From positions 1-45,924 of the forward strand of contig CAIKMZ010000045.1 in NCBI GenBank assembly GCA_903828665.1: a DNA stretch of 45,924 nucleotides, given 5' to 3'. Positions 6,773 through 16,153 of this stretch are shown here, piece after piece (position 1 is the stretch's first letter; each line of letters starts with the position of its first letter). The stretch is from an uncultured beta proteobacterium (GTDB lineage Bacteria; Pseudomonadota; Gammaproteobacteria; Burkholderiales; Burkholderiaceae_C). Position numbers and translations under genes: made by a program. Under the pieces are notes generated by a model. The model ran no database searches, had not been told where the DNA came from, and saw only the letters and a list, made by a program, of their open reading frames with translations.

Positions 6773-9565
6773 TCAGCAAGCTGACGCGGGCTCGATGGCC
6801 ACCGCGCAGTACTTGAATTCCGGGATCTTGCCAAATGGGTCGAGCGCGGCGTTGGTCAGCAGATTGGCCGCTGCCTCGCGGTAGGCAAAGGGCATGAAGA
6901 CCGTGCCGTCGGGCGTGCCATCGTCGCGGCGCAAGGCGACTTCGAGCGAGCCGCGGCGCGAACGCAGGCAGACCGTGGCGCCGGCCTGCAATCCTAGGCG
7001 CGCAAGCTCGCGGCCGTTGAACGAGGCGCTCACCTGCGGCTCCAGCGCGTCGAGCACGCGCGAGCGCCGCGTCATGCTGCCGGTGTGCCAATGCTCCAGT
7101 TGGCGCCCAGTAATCAGGATCAATGGATAAGCCGGGTCCGGCTTCTCATCGGCTGCAATCAGGCTCGTTGGCACGAGGGTCGCCCTGCCGTCAACGGTGG
7201 CAAAGCGCTCCTTGAACACCGTCGGCTGCCCCGGATCGTCCGCGCTCAGACAGGGGTAGGTCACGCTGCCCTCGCGCTGCAGGCGCTCCCAGCTGATACC
7301 GCCGATCGCCGCCGCCATCGCCTGGCGCATTTCCTCGAAGACTTCAGCCACGCCGTCATCCTCGCCCGCGTAGTTCCAGCCCAGGTCGAAGCGCTTGGCA
7401 ATCTGCTGGATGATCCACAGGTCCGGCATCGCCTGGCCCGGCGGGGCTATTGCCGCGCGCCCGAGCTGCAGCATGCGGTCGGTGTTGCTCACCGAGCCGG
7501 TCTTCTCCGGCCAGGCCGTGGCCGGCAGCACGACGTCGGCCAGCCACGCGGTCTCGGTCAGGAAGATGTCCTGCACCACCAGATGCGACAGCGCGGCGAG
7601 CGCCTGGCGCGCGTGGTTCAGATCGGGGTCGCTCATGGCCGGGTTCTCGCCCATGATGTACATGCCGCGCACCTTGTGCGGGTCGCTATCCACCACGAGC
7701 ATCTTGTCCATGATCTCCACCACCGTGTAGCCCGGCCTGGCATCGAGCGCCGTGCCCCAGAACCGCTCGAACCAGGCGTGTGCCTGCGGGTCCGTCACGC
7801 GCTGGTAGTTCGGGAACATCATCGGGATCAGGCCGGCGTCGCTGGCGCCCTGCACGTTGTTCTGGCCGCGCAAGGGATGCAGGCCCGAGCCCGGCTTGCC
7901 GATCTGCCCGGTCACCAGGCACAAGGCCATGAGCGCGCGCACGTTGTCGGTGCCGTGCACATGCTGGCTGACCCCCATGCCCCACAGGATCATCGCCGCC
8001 TTGGCGCTGGCGTAGGCGCGCGCCACCTCGCGGACGGTCGCTGCGGCGATGCCGCAGACCGGTGCCATCGCCTCCGGGCTGAAGCCCTGCACGGCTTCGC
8101 GCACGGCCTCGAAGTTGCTGACGCGCGCGGCGATGAAGGCCGGGTCGGTCAGGCCCTCCTCGATCACCGTGTGGATCATGGCGTTGATCAGCGCCACATC
8201 GGTGTCGGCCTTGAAGCGCAGGCTGCGCCAGGCATGGCCTGCCAGATCAGTGCCGCGCGGATCGGCCACGACGATCTTCAAGCCGCGTTTCGCCGCGTTC
8301 TTCATCCAGGTCGCGGCCACCGGGTGGTTGCCCGACGTGTTGGAGCCGATCACCAGGATCAGCTCGGCCTGCGCCACATCGCCCACCTGGTTGCTGACCG
8401 CGCCGGAGCCGACGCCTTCGAGCAGCGCCGCCACGCTCGAGGCATGGCACAGGCGCGTGCAGTGGTCGACGTTGTTCGAGCCGAAGCCGGTGCGCACCAG
8501 CTTCTGGAACAGATACGCTTCCTCGTTGCTGCCCTTGGCCGAGCCGAAACCGGCCAGCGCCGTTGCGCCGAAGCGGTGGCGCAGGTCTGTCAGGCCGCCA
8601 GCCGCGTGCGCCAGCGCTTCCTCCCACGAGGCCTCGCGAAAGACACGGGCCCAATCAGCCGGATCGCGGGTGAGCAGCGCGGTGTCCTTGGGCGCGTCGC
8701 GGCGGCGGATCAGCGGTTTGGTCAGGCGATGCGCGTGATGCACGTAATCGAAACCGAAGCGGCCCTTGACACACAGGCGACCGTGATTGGCCGGACCGTC
8801 GCGCCCCTGCACGCCGACGATCGTGTTGTCGCGCACCTGGTAACGCAGCAGGCACCCGACGCCGCAGAACGGACAGACCGAATCGACCACCCGATCGAAG
8901 CGCTGTGATCCGATCAAGGTCTTCGCGCTCAGGGCGCCGGTTGGGCAGGCCTGCACGCACTCGCCGCAGGCCACGCAGCTGCTCTCGCCCATCGCGTCCC
9001 CGAGATCGAACACAATGGCGCTCTCGGCGCCGCGGCGGGCATAGCCGATGACGTCGTTGACCTGCAGGTCGCGGCAAGCGCGCAGGCAGCGCGTGCACTG
9101 GATGCAGGCGTCCAGGTTCACCGCGATGGCCGGATGCGACAAATCGGTGGGCGGTGGCGCGCGGCGCAAGGCGCTCAGTGCGGGGCGCGGCGTGACCGCG
9201 AGGCGCTGCGCCCAGTCGCTGAGCTCGCCATGCGGCAGCACGGCGTCATCACCGAGCCACTGGTAGCCGCGCTCGGGCATGTCGGAGAGCAGCAGCTCCA
9301 GCACCATGCGCTGGCTGGCGCGCGCGCGCGAGCTGTCGCTGTGCACCTGCATGCCAGGCGCGGGGCTGCGGCAGCAGCTCGCCGCCAGCGCGCGTTCGCC
9401 GGCGATCTCGACCACGCAGGCGCGGCAGTTGCCGCTGGCGGGCAGGCCGTCCTTGTGGCACAGATGGGGAATCCCGACCCCGTGGCGCTGCGCCGCCTGC
9501 AGGATGCTCTCGCCCTGCAGCGCCTCGACGGCAACGCCGTTCAAATGAAACGGGATGCCACTCAC
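6773..9565 (-). CDS. fdsA: Molybdopterin formate dehydrogenase, alpha subunit (FdsA-like, Cys type)
   Basis: This ~930-residue protein should oxidise formate to CO2 at a bis-MGD molybdenum centre. It starts with a [2Fe-2S] ferredoxin domain (C36, C47, C50, C64), followed by two [4Fe-4S] motifs (C154/157/160/164 and C197/200/203/207). The molybdopterin domain has its own cluster (CPFCGVGC at 231-238 plus C265) and the active-site Cys373-His374 in HCTRLCHAS, where some relatives have selenocysteine. The His-Cys3 cluster motif usually found after the first domain is missing: the stretch reads SDMPERGYQWLGDD. I chose the GTG at 9565, two bases past the stop of the upstream gene, because the longer frame runs into that gene. 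It is co-transcribed with the fused beta/gamma subunit. No FdhD-type sulfur-transfer gene is nearby. Confidence 0.9.
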   Translation of the reverse strand: MSGIPFHLNGVAVEALQGESILQAAQRHGVGIPHLCHKDGLPASGNCRACVVEIAGERALAASCCRSPAPGMQVHSDSSRARASQRMVLELLLSDMPERGYQWLGDDAVLPHGELSDWAQRLAVTPRPALSALRRAPPPTDLSHPAIAVNLDACIQCTRCLRACRDLQVNDVIGYARRGAESAIVFDLGDAMGESSCVACGECVQACPTGALSAKTLIGSQRFDRVVDSVCPFCGVGCLLRYQVRDNTIVGVQGRDGPANHGRLCVKGRFGFDYVHHAHRLTKPLIRRRDAPKDTALLTRDPADWARVFREASWEEALAHAAGGLTDLRHRFGATALAGFGSAKGSNEEAYLFQKLVRTGFGSNNVDHCTRLCHASSVAALLEGVGSGAVSNQVGDVAQAELILVIGSNTSGNHPVAATWMKNAAKRGLKIVVADPRGTDLAGHAWRSLRFKADTDVALINAMIHTVIEEGLTDPAFIAARVSNFEAVREAVQGFSPEAMAPVCGIAAATVREVARAYASAKAAMILWGMGVSQHVHGTDNVRALMALCLVTGQIGKPGSGLHPLRGQNNVQGASDAGLIPMMFPNYQRVTDPQAHAWFERFWGTALDARPGYTVVEIMDKMLVVDSDPHKVRGMYIMGENPAMSDPDLNHARQALAALSHLVVQDIFLTETAWLADVVLPATAWPEKTGSVSNTDRMLQLGRAAIAPPGQAMPDLWIIQQIAKRFDLGWNYAGEDDGVAEVFEEMRQAMAAAIGGISWERLQREGSVTYPCLSADDPGQPTVFKERFATVDGRATLVPTSLIAADEKPDPAYPLILITGRQLEHWHTGSMTRRSRVLDALEPQVSASFNGRELARLGLQAGATVCLRSRRGSLEVALRRDDGTPDGTVFMPFAYREAAANLLTNAALDPFGKIPEFKYCAVAIEPASAC

Positions 9566-9566
9566 C

Positions 9567-11336
9567 TCAGCCCCCGATCTCGTGCGCAAAGTATTTCTGC
9601 ACGCAGCGCACCGGGTTCGGCGCAGCCTGGCCCAGGCCGCAGATCGAGGCGTCCGCCATGACGGTGTTGAGATCATCGAGCGTTGCCTGATCCCAGACCG
9701 GCGCTTGCATCAACTGCAGCGCCTTGGCGGTGCCGACGCGGCACGGCGTGCACTGGCCGCAGCTCTCGGCGGCGAAAAAGCGCATGGCATTGAGCGCGGC
9801 GTCGCGCGCCCGGTCATGCTGACTGAGCACGACGATGGCAGCCGAGCCGATGAAGCAGCCATAGGGCTGCAGCGTGTCGAAGTCCAGCGGCAAATGACTC
9901 AGGCTGGCCGGCAGGATGCCGCCCGACGCGCCGCCCGGCAGGTAGGCATACAGGCTGTGCCCCTCGGACATGCCGCCGCAATATTCATCGATCAGTTGCT
10001 GCACCGAGATGCCGGCCGGCGCGCGCTTCACGCCCGGCTGCCGGACGCGGCCGCTGACGCTGAAGGAGCGCAGGCCGTGGCGGCCCTGGCGCCCGAAACT
10101 GCTGAACCAGGACGCGCCTTTCTCCAGGATCTCACGCAGCCAGTACAGGGTCTCGAAGTTGTGCACCAGCGTCGGCCGGCCAAACAGGCCGACTTCGGCC
10201 ACGTAGGGCGGGCGCAGGCGCGGCTCGCCGCGCTTGCCCTCGATGCTCTCGAGCATGGCCGACTCTTCGCCGCAAACATAGGCGCCGGCGCCGCGGCGCA
10301 GTTCGATCTGCGGCAGCGGACAGGGCGGGTCGGACTGCAGCGCCTCGATCTCGCGCGAGAGCATGCGCCGCGCCGCGTGGTATTCGTCGCGCAAGTAGAT
10401 GGTGCAGACCTCTGTGCCCGCCACCTGCGCCGCGATCAGCATGCCTTCGAGGAAACGATGCGGGTCGCGCTCCAGATAGGTGCGGTCCTTGAAGGTGCCG
10501 GGCTCGCCCTCGTCGAGGTTGACGACGAGCCTGCGCGGCGCGCTCTGTTCGCGCACGATGCGCCATTTGCGCGCCGCCGGGAAGCCGGCGCCGCCGAGTC
10601 CGCGCAGGCCCGAATCCTCGATGCAGCGCAGCACATCCTCGGCAGCCTCTTCGCCATTGACCACCGCCGCCGCCAGCGCGTAGCCGCCCTGCGCGCGATA
10701 GGCATCGAATCCCGCGAACGCGACATCCGCCAGCCCGTCGATGCGCGCGAGCGCCTGCTGCGGATCGTCGCTAAGTGCCTGCCGCACCGCCTGCTCCACC
10801 TGCGGGCAATCGGCCTGCGGCAAGGCGCGCTGGCCGACCAGCACGGCCGGCGCCTGCTCGCAACGGCCCAGACAGGGCGCGGCGATGACCCGCACGGACG
10901 GACCCAGCAGGACCGCAAGACGCGCCAGCAGATCGGCCGCGCCGGCCATGGCACAGCTCTGGCTGTCGCAGACGCGCACGGCAAGCGCCGGTGGCTGCTG
11001 GCCATCGCGCACGATCTCGAAGTCGTGGTAGAAGCTCGCGACTTCGTAGACCTCGGCCACGGGTCGACGCATGTCGCTGGCCAGCGCCACCAGATGGCGC
11101 TCGAACAGACCGTGGTAGCCATCATTGAGCTGGTGCAGGTACTCGATGAGCAGTTCGCGCGGCTGGCCGTCGGGTGGCGGCGCGCCGATCAGCGCGCGCA
11201 CTTCCTGCAGCGAGCGCTCATCGGGTTGGCGGCCTTTGAGCTGCGCCAGACGGCGTGCACTGCGGCGCAGCAGGTCTGGCGTCAGCGGCATCTGCGGCGC
11301 AGGCGCTTCGACTCGTGGCAAGGTGATGGGAGACAT
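9567..11336 (-). CDS. fdsB: Formate dehydrogenase diaphorase subunit, NuoE-NuoF fusion (FdsG-FdsB-like)
   Basis: The 589-residue protein joins two complex I-type modules. Residues ~30-160 are a thioredoxin-like NuoE/FdsG domain with [2Fe-2S] ligands in CDSQSC and CLGRC. The rest is NuoF/FdsB with a glycine-rich nucleotide site (LRGLGGAGFPAARKW), an FMN loop (NLDEGEPGTFKDR), and [4Fe-4S] ligands in ESCGQCTPC plus a later Cys in ASICGLGQ. It should carry electrons between the alpha subunit and NAD(P)H. In classic fdsGBACD operons the G and B subunits are separate genes, so the fusion is notable. ATG at 11336 is preferred over 11387, whose extra 17 residues look random. It is first in a two-gene minus-strand operon. 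Confidence 0.9.
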   Translation of the reverse strand: MSPITLPRVEAPAPQMPLTPDLLRRSARRLAQLKGRQPDERSLQEVRALIGAPPPDGQPRELLIEYLHQLNDGYHGLFERHLVALASDMRRPVAEVYEVASFYHDFEIVRDGQQPPALAVRVCDSQSCAMAGAADLLARLAVLLGPSVRVIAAPCLGRCEQAPAVLVGQRALPQADCPQVEQAVRQALSDDPQQALARIDGLADVAFAGFDAYRAQGGYALAAAVVNGEEAAEDVLRCIEDSGLRGLGGAGFPAARKWRIVREQSAPRRLVVNLDEGEPGTFKDRTYLERDPHRFLEGMLIAAQVAGTEVCTIYLRDEYHAARRMLSREIEALQSDPPCPLPQIELRRGAGAYVCGEESAMLESIEGKRGEPRLRPPYVAEVGLFGRPTLVHNFETLYWLREILEKGASWFSSFGRQGRHGLRSFSVSGRVRQPGVKRAPAGISVQQLIDEYCGGMSEGHSLYAYLPGGASGGILPASLSHLPLDFDTLQPYGCFIGSAAIVVLSQHDRARDAALNAMRFFAAESCGQCTPCRVGTAKALQLMQAPVWDQATLDDLNTVMADASICGLGQAAPNPVRCVQKYFAHEIGG

Positions 11337-11579
11337 GGCGGCCAAGCTTACCCAGTTGGCCGCAAATGGCAAGCCCCGACGCAACAAGCACCGCGACCTT
11401 CTGTGGCCAGCCTCGCACCGGGTCGTGCCCGCGTGCGCATCGGTGGCCGGATCTGCTCCCCATTTATGCCGTCTGTTCCACCGATCACGGGCACGCGAAC
11501 GCTGTCATCATGCAGCGACCGCAGCCTTCAGCACGACGCGCAAAACATGACAACCGAGGTTCATTTGTGAAGCCCTGAC

Positions 11580-12761
11580 ATGGTGACGTTCATCTTCATC
11601 GGCGTGGCGCTGCTGCTGGCGGCTGTGGCGGTGCTGTTGCTCCGCACGCCGGCAACACCGGCCCGGCCCCAGGCCGCACCGCGGACGCCTGCGCCCGCAT
11701 CCGCACCGGCATCCGCGCCCGTTCCCCTGCCCGTGCCCGGGCCCAACCAACCGCTCACCGTCAACGCAAGCGCAGTAACCGGCGCGCTTGGAGCCGGCGC
11801 GGCGCCGATCGCGCCACCCCCGGCTCTGGTTGCCCTTCGCTTTGTGCTGCAGGACGAACTCAGCCCCGACTACCGAAAGACCATGGTGGAGGAGCTTCGC
11901 CATATCCCGCAGCCGGCGCCGTCCCTGCAAAAGCTCGTTTCAAAGGACTTCATGACGCGCGCCACGACCAAGGAATTGGGTGAGTTGGTGATGAGCAATC
12001 CCCTGCTCGCGGCCAAGGTCCTGGCCACCGTAAACTCGCCTTTCTACGGTCTGCAAACGTAGGTGCTTAGCATGGGGCAGGCGATCACCTTCCTCGGCTT
12101 CAACACGGTGCGCTCAATCGGCCTGCGCTACATGTTGGGCGACCCCATCAAAGCCGGCAGCCCGGAGCTCACGCGCGTCTTCGACACCATCTGGACCGCC
12201 AGCGCGCTGGTCAGCGAACTGTGCCTGAAGTTGGCCCAGAAACTCAATCTGCCCGATCAGGGCGTACTGGCCACCCACATGGTGCTGGCCTTCATCGGCC
12301 AGTTGGCAAGCTGTTCGCTGATGCCCGAACATGTCGCCAGCGTCATGACCAAGCTTGGCATGCTGGAACGGACCCAGGGCGAGCAACTGCAATTGGGACT
12401 GGGGTCTACAGAAACCGGCAGCCTGCTGATGCAGGAGTGGGGCCTGCCGCGCGGCATCATCGACGATATCCGCGACATCGACCACATCCTGGTTACGCCG
12501 GCGCAAACGCCGCTCGAAGCGCAACGCGGCGCACGCCTGGCGCTGTGCTATCTGAGCGCGCGATTGGGCGAGCGGCTGGCCAAGGGGACGCTGAGCGAGC
12601 TCGCATCATTCGATCTCGGTGACGAGCAGGATCTCAACCTGTTCCATCTGCGAAGTTACCTGCAGGTACCGGCCTTGGCCCGGCTGCCCGATCACCTGCA
12701 CTCGGACGAGGTACTTTCCGCCGTGCAGCGAATGCAGGAATCGATCCCTGCGCCGGGCTGA
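11580..12761 (+). pseudogene. HDOD-domain protein interrupted by an in-frame amber stop
   Basis: One reading frame runs from 11580 to 12761, broken only by TAG at 12060-12062. The first part (160 residues) has a membrane anchor (FIFIGVALLLAAVAVLLL), an Ala/Pro-rich linker and the first half of an HDOD domain (RHIPQPAPSLQKLV ... NPLLAAKVLATVNSPFYGLQT). The second part continues at once with VLSMGQAITFLGFNTVRSIGLRY, the rest of the same domain, and a C-terminal helical region. HDOD proteins are regulatory scaffolds in signalling and motility. The stop falls in the middle of the conserved fold, so the short product would probably be inactive. A single base change (for example CAG to TAG), a sequencing error or readthrough could explain it. 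A separate start at 12063 lacks support. Confidence 0.85.
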
Positions 12762-14771
12762 TCAGTTGGCCTGCCTGGGCCGGTCTTCCTGGCGCCGGGG
12801 CCCGTCGCGCCCGTCTTCCGGCTCTTTGGACCGGCCTTCGGCGGGCGGCGCCTTGGCATCCTTCTGCTCGTCCTTCGGTCCCGCATGGACCGCGGCCGGC
12901 GCGGGCACCGGCCCTTTGGGCGCAGCGGCTGGCGCGCGGCTCTCGGGCGGCCGCGCCGGCGGGACCGGCGCAGCGGCCTGCGGCGTTGCAACTTGCGGCA
13001 CGACGGCCTTCGATTCGGGCGGATGCGGTCGTTGCGGTGGCTGCGGCTGCACTTGCGGTTGCGCTGGTGGCGGCACCGGTGGCACGGGCTGAACCCGTGG
13101 CTGCGGCTGCACTTGCGGTTGTGCTTGTGGTTGACCCAATGGCGCTGGCTGAACCCGTGGCTGCGGCTGAAATTGCGGCTGCGGCCGGCCCTGCGGCGGT
13201 GGCAGCGCTTGCGCTGGCGGGCTCGACGCGGGTACGACGTTGACCGGCGCTCGCTGCGGCCCGTTGTCACGACCCTGCGGCCGCGCACGCGGCTCAATGA
13301 CCGGTGCCGCAACCGGTGTTGGCACGCTCGGCTGCATGACCGGCGACGCATCGCGGCGCAGCGCCGGCACATGGCCCTGCGGCGCAATGCGGGTCACGGC
13401 GGGCCGCTCGAAAGCGCGCGGTGGCGGCAGGCTGGCAGCGGGTGCGGCAGCGCCGCGACGGCGCTCGTCCGGCGCCACCTGGGGCGCGGCCACCAGCGGC
13501 GCGCGGCCGAGCATCTCGGGCGCCATGCGAACGGCGGCACCGCTCACATGCTGCGAGTTGATGAAGGTGTTTCGCGGCACGGCGATCACGGCGCCGGGTA
13601 TGCGACGATTCGCGTAGTCTCGGTCATCCCGGTCCCGCGTGTTGTAGCTGTTGTTGATCACGGTGGTGCTGATGACCGTGTTGCTGCGGTTGATGTTTTC
13701 AAAATAGCGCCGGCTGGCCACATAGGACGGCCGGTAGACCTCGCGCGGCGCCAGCGGGAACCAGCCGATGCCGCCGACATTGCCGCTGGCGATCGTCAGG
13801 CGGAAGTTGTCGCCACCGACGAAGGCCACCAGGGCGGGCGCGTAGTACGCGCTGGTGCGCACGGGGCCCGGAACCCAGGCCCAGCGACTGCCCAGGTTGG
13901 CCCAGCGGCCGTAATGGGATACGGCAAAACCCCAGGGTGCGTCATCGACCCAGGTCCAGCCCCAGGGCGCGATCCAGGTCCAGTGACCATCGCGGTACGG
14001 CGCCCAGTCGGATCCGACCTGATTCGGGTACCAGACATTGCCGTAGGTCGCATCGACGCGCCAGACGCCGTTCGCATCAAGGTCCTGGTAACCGATCACA
14101 TCGGGCGAGACATAACGCGCCGAGGCGGAATTGTCGAACGCGCGGTCGCGCTCGCTGGCCCAGCGGTCGAACTCGTCGGGACGCGGCGCGGCCAGAAACT
14201 CGTTGTCGCGCAAGTCATTGCCGCGGAAGCGGTAGCGCTGCTGCGCATCGATGATGTAGGCGGCACCCGGTCCCGAGACTTCGGCCTGTCCGCTGCGCAC
14301 GATGACGTCGGTCACGTTGCCGTCAGGGTCCACCGCGATGCGGTAGTCGCCGCGCTGTCGCAGCGTGAGCGCGAGCTGGGGCGTGTCAACCTCGACCACC
14401 TGGTTGGGCGCCAGGCGCCGCACCCGCAGATTCAGGCTGCCCTGCGTCAGCTGCAGCAGCGTGCTGCCCTCGTCGAGATTGAGAACGGAGATGCCGGTGC
14501 CGCCATGCAGGCGTATCACGGCGCCGCCGTCCTGGAGTTCAGCCCTTGCGCCATCTTCGACCCAGAGGCGGTCACCGATGGTCAGCGGCCGGTTCAGCGC
14601 AGCCTGGGACCACTCGTCCTCCCCCGCTGCTGAAAAAATGACCCCGCCCGACGCATAACCCAGGCGCGCAACGCGCGACGGCGGGTCGGCGCTCGCCGCA
14701 GCGCTGAAGCTCAGCGCTGCGGCCGCGACAAACAGGCCCAGAACCCGAAGAACGAAAGATTGCACTGGCAT
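12762..14771 (-). CDS. Secreted FecR/DUF6600-domain protein with a proline/glutamine-rich tail
   Basis: The 669-residue protein has a signal peptide (VLGLFVAAAALSFSAAASA). A FecR-like beta domain covers ~35-190 (LTIGDRLWVEDGARAELQDG, VVEVDTPQLALTLRQRGDYR). A Trp-rich DUF6600 region follows (YGNVWYPNQV, DWAPYRDGHWTWI, PWGWTWVDDAPWGFAVSHYGRW). From ~400 on it is a long Pro/Gln/Arg-rich tail with 20-residue tandem units. No sigma-factor gene lies beside it, so an anti-sigma role is unlikely; an envelope or cell-surface role is guessed. A strong GAGGAG precedes the ATG. Its TGA stop and the stop of the HDOD gene meet in the palindrome TGATCA. Confidence 0.85.
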   Translation of the reverse strand: MPVQSFVLRVLGLFVAAAALSFSAAASADPPSRVARLGYASGGVIFSAAGEDEWSQAALNRPLTIGDRLWVEDGARAELQDGGAVIRLHGGTGISVLNLDEGSTLLQLTQGSLNLRVRRLAPNQVVEVDTPQLALTLRQRGDYRIAVDPDGNVTDVIVRSGQAEVSGPGAAYIIDAQQRYRFRGNDLRDNEFLAAPRPDEFDRWASERDRAFDNSASARYVSPDVIGYQDLDANGVWRVDATYGNVWYPNQVGSDWAPYRDGHWTWIAPWGWTWVDDAPWGFAVSHYGRWANLGSRWAWVPGPVRTSAYYAPALVAFVGGDNFRLTIASGNVGGIGWFPLAPREVYRPSYVASRRYFENINRSNTVISTTVINNSYNTRDRDDRDYANRRIPGAVIAVPRNTFINSQHVSGAAVRMAPEMLGRAPLVAAPQVAPDERRRGAAAPAASLPPPRAFERPAVTRIAPQGHVPALRRDASPVMQPSVPTPVAAPVIEPRARPQGRDNGPQRAPVNVVPASSPPAQALPPPQGRPQPQFQPQPRVQPAPLGQPQAQPQVQPQPRVQPVPPVPPPAQPQVQPQPPQRPHPPESKAVVPQVATPQAAAPVPPARPPESRAPAAAPKGPVPAPAAVHAGPKDEQKDAKAPPAEGRSKEPEDGRDGPRRQEDRPRQAN
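13087..13169. repeat. 60-bp tandem repeat within the FecR/DUF6600 gene
   Basis: GGCTGAACCCGTGGCTGCGG is repeated exactly at 13087 and 13147, a 60-base period equal to 20 codons, with a further degenerate copy near 13038. The repeats encode QPQPRVQP-type units of the proline-rich tail. Copy number may vary between strains. Confidence 0.75.
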
Positions 14772-14945
14772 GATGACTCCTCGCGAAAGACAGCCCGTGC
14801 CGGAACAGGCGGGCCTGTCGCTACAACGCGCCAGACACCGGTTTCGACACCAAGCATTACGTTCTGTTGCAATGATGAAGCGTCACAGGATGCGCCGCGC
14901 AGCGGACTGGGTCTGTCCGCTGGCGCACGGTCAACCCGGCGCGGC

Positions 14946-16037
14946 TCAGGTGTCTTTGGAGATCTTGATCGACGGGAACTTGGACGAGAAGTCCTTGTTC
15001 TTGGCGGCGATGGCCAGCGCCACCTTGCGCGCCACGGCCTTGTAGATGCCGGCCACGTCGCTGTCGGGATCGGCCACCACGGTGGGCTTGCCGCTGTCGG
15101 CCTGCAGACGGATCTGCAGGTCCAGCGGCAGCGCGCCGAGGTAATCCATGCCGTACTCGGCCGCCATCTTCTTGCCGCCGTCGGCGCCGAAAATATGCTC
15201 CACATGGCCGCAGTTGCTGCACACATGCACCGCCATGTTCTCGACGATGCCCAGGATCGGCACGCCGACCTTCTCGAACATCTTGATGCCTTTCTTGGCG
15301 TCGAGCAGCGCGATGTCCTGCGGCGTGGTCACGATCACGGCGCCCGTCATGGGCACGCGCTGCGACAGCGTCAACTGGATGTCGCCGGTGCCGGGCGGCA
15401 TGTCCACCACGAGGTAATCGAGGTCACGCCAGTTGGTCTGGCGCAGCAGTTGTTCGAGCGCCTGCGTGGCCATCGGGCCGCGCCAGATCATGGCTTCGTC
15501 CTGCGCCACCAGAAAACCGATCGACATCACCTGCACGCCGTAGTTCTCCAGCGGCTCCATGGTCTGGCCATCGGTGCTCTCGGGCTGGCCGGTGATGCCC
15601 ATCATCATCGGGATGCTCGGGCCGTAGATGTCGGCATCGAGCAGGCCGACGCTGGCGCCCTCGGCCGCCAGGGCCAGCGCCAGATTGACGGCGGTGGTGC
15701 TCTTGCCGACGCCGCCCTTGCCGGAGGCCACGCCCACGATGTTCTTCACCTTGGGCAGCAGCTGCACGCCGCGCTGCACGGCGTGCGCCGCGATCTTCGT
15801 GACGACGTTGACGGACACGTTGTTGACACCGGCCACCGTCCTGGCGGCGGCGATCAGGGCCGTGCGAAAGCCCGCGATCTGGCTTCTGGCCGGGTAGCCG
15901 AGTTCGACGTCGAAGGCCACGTCACCGTCGGCGATGGTCAGGTTCCTGATGGCTTTGGAGGACACGAAATCGTGCCCGGTATTGGGATCGACCACACCCT
16001 TGAGTGCGTCCATCACTTGCTGTTGCGTCACGGTCAT
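14946..16037 (-). CDS. apbC: Iron-sulfur cluster carrier protein ApbC/Mrp
   Basis: This 363-residue cytoplasmic P-loop ATPase delivers Fe-S clusters to apoproteins. An N-terminal MIP18/DUF59 domain (QQQVMDALKGVVDPNTGHD) precedes a ParA/MRP domain with a deviant Walker A (SGKGGVGKST), a Walker B-like VVDMPPGTGD and the CSNC pair (CxxC) that holds the bridging cluster. The length is normal. A strong AGGAGAATC lies upstream of the ATG. It is divergent from the patatin gene. Its product could serve the many iron-sulfur proteins encoded in the window, but it is a housekeeping gene in most proteobacteria. Confidence 0.95.
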   Translation of the reverse strand: MTVTQQQVMDALKGVVDPNTGHDFVSSKAIRNLTIADGDVAFDVELGYPARSQIAGFRTALIAAARTVAGVNNVSVNVVTKIAAHAVQRGVQLLPKVKNIVGVASGKGGVGKSTTAVNLALALAAEGASVGLLDADIYGPSIPMMMGITGQPESTDGQTMEPLENYGVQVMSIGFLVAQDEAMIWRGPMATQALEQLLRQTNWRDLDYLVVDMPPGTGDIQLTLSQRVPMTGAVIVTTPQDIALLDAKKGIKMFEKVGVPILGIVENMAVHVCSNCGHVEHIFGADGGKKMAAEYGMDYLGALPLDLQIRLQADSGKPTVVADPDSDVAGIYKAVARKVALAIAAKNKDFSSKFPSIKISKDT

Positions 16038-16153
16038 TGATTGATTCTCCTGAGGGCGATAGTCTAGCGAAGAAAAATTTAACCTTAAGCCCTGCTGAAG
16101 ATCCGGGTTTACCCCGGCCGCTCGCGCATCAGCGCCAGCTCGATAATGTTTTC

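Noticed and set aside
12063-12761. Second half of the HDOD frame as an independent gene
   Set aside because: No ribosome site or natural start, and its sequence continues the same domain directly from the first half.
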